From Pseudomonadota bacterium (GTDB lineage Bacteria; Pseudomonadota; Gammaproteobacteria; Acidithiobacillales; Acidithiobacillaceae), in contig JAKBXD010000051.1 in NCBI GenBank assembly GCA_021840785.1, forward strand, positions 1 through 11,976: a stretch of 11,976 nucleotides of DNA. The letters are read 5' to 3'. Shown in pieces: positions 7,465 through 11,976 of the stretch. The position numbers and the translations under genes were made by a program. The number at the start of each line of letters is the position of its first letter. The first letter of the stretch is position 1. The notes below the pieces were generated by a model. The model was not told where the DNA came from, ran no database searches, and worked only from the letters and a program-made list of their open reading frames with translations.

Positions 7465-7716
7465 ATGTCCTTTCTCGATTACTTCCTCGGCTCCCGCAAG
7501 AAAACTGCCCATGTAGCAAAGGATCGTCTGAAGCTGATTCTCGCCCACGAGCGGGATGCCGACGGTCCCGACTTCCTGCCCGCGTTGCAGGAGGAACTCC
7601 TGGCGGTGATCGCCAAATATATTCCCGTAGACAAGGAAAATATCAAGGTGAGCATGGAGCGACGCGGAGATTATGAGGTGCTGGAATTGAACATCCTGTT
7701 CCCCGATCAGCACTGA
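7465..7716 (+). CDS. minE: Cell division topological specificity factor MinE
   Basis: Stimulates MinD ATPase and drives pole-to-pole oscillation so that division is allowed only at midcell. The protein has 83 residues. The N-terminal MSFLDYFLG is the amphipathic membrane-binding stretch. TAHVAKDRLKLILAHER is the anti-MinCD contact region. The rest (residues about 35-83, ending YEVLELNILFPDQH) is the dimeric topological specificity domain. The ATG is preceded by GGAGG 5 bases upstream, a strong site lying inside the end of minD. In-frame ATGs further upstream belong to a shadow reading of minD and are not used. The gene converges with mshN, and I see no strong terminator hairpin in the 69-base gap. 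Confidence 0.97.
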   Translation: MSFLDYFLGSRKKTAHVAKDRLKLILAHERDADGPDFLPALQEELLAVIAKYIPVDKENIKVSMERRGDYEVLELNILFPDQH

Positions 7717-7785
7717 ACACCGGAGAAGATCGACAACACCATCACCGCCAAAGGCCCCGGCAAGATCAGGAAGAAGCCTGGTGGT
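7717..7785. other. Convergent intergenic gap between minE and mshN
   Basis: This 69-base stretch lies between two converging genes. A short inverted repeat CAGG/CCTG (about 7767-7780) is present but has only 4 pairs and no run of T on either strand long enough for an intrinsic terminator. Read in the minE frame past its TGA, the stretch stays open to a TAA at 7801. The gap marks the border between the housekeeping genes and the pilus locus. Confidence 0.5.
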
Positions 7786-8775
7786 TTAATGCAATGCGGC
7801 TAATAATGCGCGCAGATAGTCAGCCAAGGGACTGGCGGGTTGAACGCTTGCCAGCGCTTCTTTCAGGTAAGGGCGTGCGGCGTCGTTGCCTGCTAATGCC
7901 AGAGTGATGCCCATCCCGGTCTTCCAGCGCAGACTATCAGGAGCGAGGGTCAGCGCATGGGCATAGGCGCCCTCGGCCAGGTGCAAATCGCCCTGTTGCT
8001 GAGCCAGCGTGCCCAGCATGCCGAAATAATCAGGGCTATCGGCGGGTGCAGGCCGCAAATTGCGCAATAAGGACAGGGCTTGTCCCGGCTGTTGTTGGGC
8101 GGCCAGCAACCGGGCTTCAAGTAATGTTAACGGTATATCACGGGGCGCGCTGCGGAGACTTTCGCGCAGCAATTCCAAGGCTTTTGTCGTCTCTCCGCGC
8201 TGCCACAGACTTTCTGCCAATCGCAATTTCTCGTCTTCCCAGGCGCTGCCGCCGGGAATGGAGGCAGACTGGACGGCTTGATGCCGGGGGTGGGTAAACG
8301 GGATCATCCGCGCACCGGCAAATGTCTTGGCAGGATGGGCACGTCGCTGCGGAGCGGATCGTTCCAGACTCCCCGGTGCAGAGCGGTTCTGGTCCGTGCG
8401 GGAAGGGGCGTGCAACAAGGTGCTTTGGGGCACATTGACGGAGCTCGTTGCCATGCCCTCCTGTGGGGATCGCGGAGAACGGCTCAAGACTGGAGCAATC
8501 GCCTGATTGTCAGGTACGGCGGGGGTCAGTTCCGCCGCTACAGGCGCAGCCTTGACCGGAAGCTTCCGCGCGGTGGTTTCATAGGAAGTGGGTAAATAAA
8601 ACCACCAGAAAACCGCGCTGACCACCAGAAAACCACCCCCCAGCAGGATAAGCGCTCCCCAGCGGGGTAGGGATCTGGGGCGAGGCGCCTGCAATGCCGC
8701 CGGGATCTCAGGCCCGGCGCTTTTGCGCGCCTGTCGGCGATCCAGATCGTTCAGCACATCGTGAATCAAGCTCAT
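7786..8775 (-). CDS. mshN: MSHA biogenesis protein MshN (membrane-anchored TPR protein)
   Basis: Protein of 329 residues in the MSHA pilus assembly machinery, anchored in the inner membrane. The N-terminus MSLIHDVLNDLDRRQ is the MshN signature. One transmembrane segment spans about residues 39-61 (WGALILLGGGFLVVSAVFWWFYL). A Pro/Ser/Ala-rich periplasmic linker follows. From about residue 180 to the end there are tetratricopeptide-like helices (AESLWQRGETTKALELLRES, LEARLLAAQQQPGQALSLL, GTLAQQQGDLHLAEGAYAHA). TPR repeats usually bind other proteins; the partner is unknown. The start at 8775 is preferred over the ATG at 8787 because GGTGGAG lies directly before it and the ATG overlaps the mshM stop (ATGA). 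It is the last msh gene before the convergent border, so mshE, mshG and the pilin genes that follow in Vibrio are not here. Confidence 0.88.
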   Translation of the reverse strand: MSLIHDVLNDLDRRQARKSAGPEIPAALQAPRPRSLPRWGALILLGGGFLVVSAVFWWFYLPTSYETTARKLPVKAAPVAAELTPAVPDNQAIAPVLSRSPRSPQEGMATSSVNVPQSTLLHAPSRTDQNRSAPGSLERSAPQRRAHPAKTFAGARMIPFTHPRHQAVQSASIPGGSAWEDEKLRLAESLWQRGETTKALELLRESLRSAPRDIPLTLLEARLLAAQQQPGQALSLLRNLRPAPADSPDYFGMLGTLAQQQGDLHLAEGAYAHALTLAPDSLRWKTGMGITLALAGNDAARPYLKEALASVQPASPLADYLRALLAALH

Positions 8776-9596
8776 AGGCTCCACCATAATCGTCGCGCCT
8801 GAGGCGTATCTGCAAGCGCCCTCAGCACCGCACGGCGCCCCACCCGACGGCGGCCAGACCCGTAAGTCGCCAATAACGCCTTGTGGGCGAGCAGATTGAG
8901 CAGCCGCGGCGTGCCCCCACTGCCACGCTGGAGCAGGCGCAAGGCGTTGGGCTGGAACAGCGGGCCGCCAGTATAGCCGGCATGGCGCAGCCGATGCTCC
9001 AGATAGGCGCCACTTTCGTCGCGGTTAAGGGGAAGAAGCTGATGATGGAAGCCGATCCGCTGACGCAACTGCCGCATTTGTGGCTGTTGCAGACGAACAT
9101 CCAGTTCTGGCTGGCCAAATAAAATGATTTGTATCAATTTGCATTTTTCGGTTTCGAGGTTGGAGAGTAGGCGAATGCTTTCCAGTGCGGTATCCGATAG
9201 GGTCTGAGCCTCATCCACCAACAGCGCCACGCGATGTCCATCGCTTGCCGCCTGCAACAGGCTGCGGTGAATGGCTTCCAGCGGCTCCTGGGTGGCCTCT
9301 AATTCCAGTCCGCTCAGATCAGCGGCGATGGCGCGAAGCAGGCTCGTCGGTGACTGTTGGGGGTTGAGTACGTAGGCGGTGCGAAAGCGCGCATCCATGC
9401 GGTTGAGCAGGGTGCGGCACAAGGTGGTTTTGCCGGTCCCGACCTCGCCCGTGATCTTGACGAAACCTTCGCCATTATCCAGGGCGAAGTGCAGCAAAGA
9501 GAGGGCGGCGCGGCGATTCTCATCGGCGAAAAAGAACCCCGTGTCCGGGGTGAGGCCGAACGGATATTCGCGCAGACCGAAGAACTCGAGGTACAT
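8772..9596 (-). CDS. mshM: MSHA biogenesis protein MshM (ExeA-type AAA ATPase)
   Basis: Protein of 274 residues of the ExeA/GspA-like ATPase family. It begins MYLEFFGLREYPFGLTPDT, the classic family start. The Walker A motif GEVGTGKTT is at residues 50-58, Walker B VALLVDEAQ at 123-131, and a sensor-like segment reads IQIILFGQPEL. GGTPRLLNLLAHKALL closes the AAA domain. ExeA itself has a C-terminal periplasmic peptidoglycan-binding domain and a transmembrane segment; both are absent here, as in other MshM proteins, so it is probably cytoplasmic. Its exact role in the pilus is not settled. The start at 9596 overlaps the mshL stop by one base (TGATG); a longer reading to 9698 would run through mshL coding sequence and is rejected. 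Confidence 0.92.
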   Translation of the reverse strand: MYLEFFGLREYPFGLTPDTGFFFADENRRAALSLLHFALDNGEGFVKITGEVGTGKTTLCRTLLNRMDARFRTAYVLNPQQSPTSLLRAIAADLSGLELEATQEPLEAIHRSLLQAASDGHRVALLVDEAQTLSDTALESIRLLSNLETEKCKLIQIILFGQPELDVRLQQPQMRQLRQRIGFHHQLLPLNRDESGAYLEHRLRHAGYTGGPLFQPNALRLLQRGSGGTPRLLNLLAHKALLATYGSGRRRVGRRAVLRALADTPQARRLWWSL

Positions 9597-11320
9597 CAGT
9601 GGGCTGCTTCCATCTGTCGCGCCGGGAGCACAGCGGTGTTGAAATCCAGATCGTGCTCCGACAGTTCTTTGCGGGCTTGGTGAATTTGCTGCTGCCAAAC
9701 GCCACGCTTATCCACCACAATGGGCTTGATGAGCACCACCAGTTCACTTTTGATGGCCGTTTGTTGCGTACTCTTGAAGAGATAGCCCAAGTAAGGAATG
9801 TCCTGCAGCAGCGGAATACCTGAATGGCTACTGTGTTCGTCGGTTTTCATCAGACCGCCGATGACGATGACCTGCCCACTTGCGGCGCGTACTACCGTAT
9901 CGACTTCGCGCACGGAAGAACTGGCCAGAGGCAGAACGTAACTTTGATTGCCAACCGTAAACGCCTGGGCCTGGGTGGTGACACTGGTAACCGATGGATG
10001 TACGTAAAGGGTTACCATACCGTCCCCGCTGATGGCCGGTGTGACATCCAGGGCGACCCCGGAAAACAGCGGGGAAAGCACGGGTGTTGCCTGATTGATG
10101 ACGGTACTGCCAATGACGCCGGAACTGGTTCCGGCATTGGTTTGCACATTGGTCACATAAATGTTGTCCGTGCCAACCTTGATGACGGCCGTCTGGTTGT
10201 TCAGCGTGGCCACCCGTGGGCTGGAGAGCACCTTGACCTTGCCCTGGGTACCGAGAGCCTCCAAGATGGCGTTGAAGCCCTTGCCGCCGCTGATGACCGC
10301 GTTGAAAACGCCGCCAAAGGGTTGCACCGCATTCATGGCGGGCAACAGACCCGGCGCCAATTGGCCCAGATTTGGGGTGGTCCCACCACTGGTGATGGTG
10401 CCCTGGGTGGGAGCATAACCATTGGTATTGAAGCTGCCATTGGAATTGATGGGCGCGAGTTGATTGATCTGGGCATTACCCATCACGGTGCTCCAGTTGA
10501 TTCCCGCCTGAAAGCCGCTGGAGAGCTGGACCTCCAGAATCTTGGCTTCCAGAATCACCTGCCGTTCCAGGCCATTGGTGAGATGGTGCAAAAACGCCTG
10601 TATCTCACGCTGGCGGTCCGGCATGGCACGTACCACTATCACCCCGGACAGGGGACTGATGATGACCTTGCCTTCTTTACCGGCAACCATCCCCAGCAGG
10701 GGTTTCAGAGTTTTCCAGAAGTCGGAACTGCTATCGGTTTTTACTTCCGCCGAGGGCTTGCTCTGACCAAAGGCCTGGCCTTGTCCAACCATGCCACCAC
10801 CGCCATTATTTCCGGAGTTGCCGTTTAGTTCGGTACCGGCGACCGTCAGTTGCGATTTGGCGCTGCGGGCGATGTCCAGATAATTCACCCGATAGATGCG
10901 GGTTTCCGGTGCGGGGGGGTAAATCACGATCTGTCGGCCCTGAACCTCGTACTGATAGCCGTAAGCCGCGCGAATCGCCCGCAGGGCATCATCCAGGGTG
11001 ACATGATGCAGATCGAGGGTAAGGCTGCCTCCGACTTTCGGAGAAAGGATGACATTCTGGCCTGAACTCATCCCCAACCCCATGAACACCTCGCGGGCAG
11101 GTGCATTCTGAACCACCAGATCAAAGCGTTTCTGCAGTGGCGACGGGCGACGCGGAATCAGGCTGTCCACGGGCGGCAAGAGCGCCTGTTGCACGGCCGG
11201 CGGGGGTGGCTTTATCGCCGGTTTTGCCGCCGGCAGCATGGCGCTTGCGGGATTATCAGGCACCGTTTGGCAACCCGCCAGCCAGATACAGCTCATCAAT
11301 ATTGCCAACTGTTTGCGCAT
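9596..11320 (-). CDS. mshL: MSHA pilus secretin MshL (outer-membrane lipoprotein)
   Basis: Outer-membrane secretin through which the pilus exits. The protein has 574 residues. A lipoprotein signal peptide ends at the lipobox LAGC with C17. A Pro-rich spacer follows, then an N0/STN-like domain (about 66-140: FDLVVQNAPAREVFMGLG, VTLDDALRAIRAAYGY). A Gly/Asn-rich linker (about 165-185) leads to a further N-domain with VISPLSGVIVVRAMPDRQ and VILEAKILEVQL. The secretin core (about 355-545) contains VKVLSSPRVATLNNQTAVIKVG, VRAASGQVIVIGGLM, the GIPLLQDIPYLGYLFKS hallmark and the terminal LVVLIKPIVV. The ATG at 11326 also fits and would overlap the mshK stop (ATGA). I prefer 11320 because GAAGAG lies 8 bases before it but only 2 before 11326. 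Confidence 0.95.
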   Translation of the reverse strand: MRKQLAILMSCIWLAGCQTVPDNPASAMLPAAKPAIKPPPPAVQQALLPPVDSLIPRRPSPLQKRFDLVVQNAPAREVFMGLGMSSGQNVILSPKVGGSLTLDLHHVTLDDALRAIRAAYGYQYEVQGRQIVIYPPAPETRIYRVNYLDIARSAKSQLTVAGTELNGNSGNNGGGGMVGQGQAFGQSKPSAEVKTDSSSDFWKTLKPLLGMVAGKEGKVIISPLSGVIVVRAMPDRQREIQAFLHHLTNGLERQVILEAKILEVQLSSGFQAGINWSTVMGNAQINQLAPINSNGSFNTNGYAPTQGTITSGGTTPNLGQLAPGLLPAMNAVQPFGGVFNAVISGGKGFNAILEALGTQGKVKVLSSPRVATLNNQTAVIKVGTDNIYVTNVQTNAGTSSGVIGSTVINQATPVLSPLFSGVALDVTPAISGDGMVTLYVHPSVTSVTTQAQAFTVGNQSYVLPLASSSVREVDTVVRAASGQVIVIGGLMKTDEHSSHSGIPLLQDIPYLGYLFKSTQQTAIKSELVVLIKPIVVDKRGVWQQQIHQARKELSEHDLDFNTAVLPARQMEAAH

Positions 11321-11322
11321 GA

Positions 11323-11625
11323 TCATTTCTCTTCACTCGGGTTGGTAGAACCGCCAATGACCAGACGCAGCCTTTTGGATCCCGCTCCCAGTATCACCCA
11401 ACCGGCACCCACGGCGATCAGGCGATAGGGTCCGATCTGGCTTCCCAAGGGGTACAGGCGGCCGTTGAGAATGGCCACGGGCACCTGCCCGCCGGTCAGG
11501 GTGCTGTCCAGGACCAGGGACGCGAGGGGCGCGCCCGCAGCCCCGGTGCGGTAGTCGTCCGGACGGGTCGGATTGGGGGTTATCTGCATTTGGGCGGTCA
11601 GCAACAGTCCGAAGAGCGCACTCAT
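11323..11625 (-). CDS. mshK: MSHA biogenesis protein MshK
   Basis: Small protein of 100 residues, the usual MshK size, placed between mshJ and mshL as in Vibrio. The N-terminus MSALFGLLLTAQ looks like a short export signal (possible cleavage after A11) but has no basic residue at its start, which is unusual. The body contains a beta-rich segment (VPVAILNGRLYPLGSQIGPY, then RLIAVGAGWVILGAG) resembling the small beta-domain of PilP/GspC-type proteins that link inner-membrane alignment proteins to the secretin. That resemblance is inferred from pattern, not from alignment. Start and stop both overlap neighbours by four bases (ATGA at 11625 and at 11326), consistent with coupled translation of mshJKL. 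Identity rests on position and size as much as on sequence. Confidence 0.8.
   Translation of the reverse strand: MSALFGLLLTAQMQITPNPTRPDDYRTGAAGAPLASLVLDSTLTGGQVPVAILNGRLYPLGSQIGPYRLIAVGAGWVILGAGSKRLRLVIGGSTNPSEEK
11329..11334 (-). promoter_or_regulatory. Ribosome binding site before mshL
   Basis: Read on the minus strand, GAAGAG lies 8 bases before the ATG at 11320 and only 2 before the ATG at 11326. The spacing favours the inner start, whereas the ATGA overlap with mshK would favour the outer one. Confidence 0.55.
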
Positions 11626-11976
11626 GAACTACCCCCCGCAGCCTTGGGCAGACCACGCAGCGTCCCAAGGGCGCTCCGGATTTGACCGGTGGTCAACCCG
11701 GCCCCTGGTCCGGGAGCGTCCCGCCGGCCGCTCCAGGCGATGGCGTAGGTACGTACATCAATCCGTAACTCGGCCTTTGGGTACTGTATCACGGTGTAAG
11801 TCCACTGGCCCCATTGTAAACGCCAGGGCCCTCGCTGCACACTTTGCAGGTAGGCAAGCAGGCTGTGGAAATCACCCTGCAGGGTAAGGGAAACCCCGCT
11901 TTGATACAGACGCGGGCCGACCTTGTCACCCTTATCCGTCGGTAAAGGATATACCTGGGAGGGCGCAAGGGTGTGG
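11622..11976 (-). CDS. mshJ: MSHA biogenesis protein MshJ, C-terminal part (runs off the right edge)
   Basis: Read on the minus strand from 11975 and open to the edge, this gives about 117 residues ending KAAGGSS. The stretch VSLTLQGDFHSLLAYLQSV, followed by GPWRLQWGQWTYTVIQYPKAELRIDVRTY, matches the PilO-like periplasmic domain at the end of MshJ (ferredoxin-like fold, gLTGdf-LL-yL pattern). MshJ is the PilO-like inner-membrane alignment protein that works with MshI and MshK. The N-terminal membrane segment and coiled coil lie off the window. The ATG at 11840 inside the reading is internal and not the start. The stop overlaps the mshK ATG. The call rests on domain pattern and on position next to mshK. 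Confidence 0.85.
   Translation of the reverse strand, partial: HTLAPSQVYPLPTDKGDKVGPRLYQSGVSLTLQGDFHSLLAYLQSVQRGPWRLQWGQWTYTVIQYPKAELRIDVRTYAIAWSGRRDAPGPGAGLTTGQIRSALGTLRGLPKAAGGSS

Noticed and set aside
7717..7785. Possible bidirectional terminator between minE and mshN
   Set aside because: The best inverted repeat has only four pairs (CAGG/CCTG) and no U-tract on either side.
9597..9698. N-terminal extension of MshM to an ATG at 9698
   Set aside because: The 34 extra residues are encoded within the mshL 3' end and do not resemble the family. MYLEFFGLREYPF is the canonical start and overlaps the mshL stop.
9824..10828. Long plus-strand open frame (334 codons) opposite mshL
   Set aside because: It covers the secretin core, which is clearly coding on the minus strand. 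The plus-strand product is low in recognisable structure and has no convincing start context.

Overview
The window is a compact, GC-rich, fully bacterial chromosomal segment with no gene-free stretch over 100 bases. It has no tRNA, rRNA, CRISPR array or insertion sequence that I can see. The gene set and order (def, tsaP-like LysM gene, dprA, smg, topA; minCDE; MSHA pilus genes mshJKLMN) point to a gammaproteobacterium or close relative. An Acidithiobacillus-like organism is my best guess, but that is inference from gene style and order rather than from a marker sequence.

Layout. (1) Bases 1-256, minus strand: the N-terminal part of peptide deformylase (def), which runs off the left edge. (2) A divergent intergenic region of 82 bases. 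(3) Bases 339-5874, plus strand: a tight run of tsaP-like LysM gene, dprA, smg, topA and fdxA, with overlaps or gaps of 0-9 bases, so probably one transcript. It joins pilus-secretin anchoring, DNA uptake/recombination, a conserved protein of unknown function, DNA relaxation and a 7Fe ferredoxin. (4) Bases 5889-7716, plus strand: minC, minD and minE, the division-site selection system. A perfect 16-base palindrome identical to the ParB-binding parS consensus sits immediately before minC, and its last base is the A of the minC start codon. (5) Bases 7786-11976, minus strand and convergent with minE: mshN, mshM, mshL, mshK and the end of mshJ (listed left to right; transcribed mshJ to mshN), the inner-membrane/secretin half of an MSHA-type type IV pilus. 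Every junction is a 1- or 4-base stop/start overlap, so translation is probably coupled.

How the genes fit together. MinC, MinD and MinE form the oscillating inhibitor that keeps the Z-ring at midcell. The adjacent parS site ties the same locus physically to ParABS chromosome segregation, and parS sites usually lie near the replication origin. At the pilus end, MshL is the outer-membrane secretin, MshJ and MshK are probably PilO-like and PilP-like alignment proteins, MshM is an ExeA-type ATPase, and MshN is a membrane-anchored TPR protein. The tsaP-like gene encodes a LysM protein of the kind that anchors type IV pilus secretins to peptidoglycan, so the window holds both a secretin and a candidate secretin anchor. 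DprA indicates a possible natural transformation capacity.

The most notable observation is the parS palindrome fused to the minC start codon, which occupies the place where a ribosome binding site should be.
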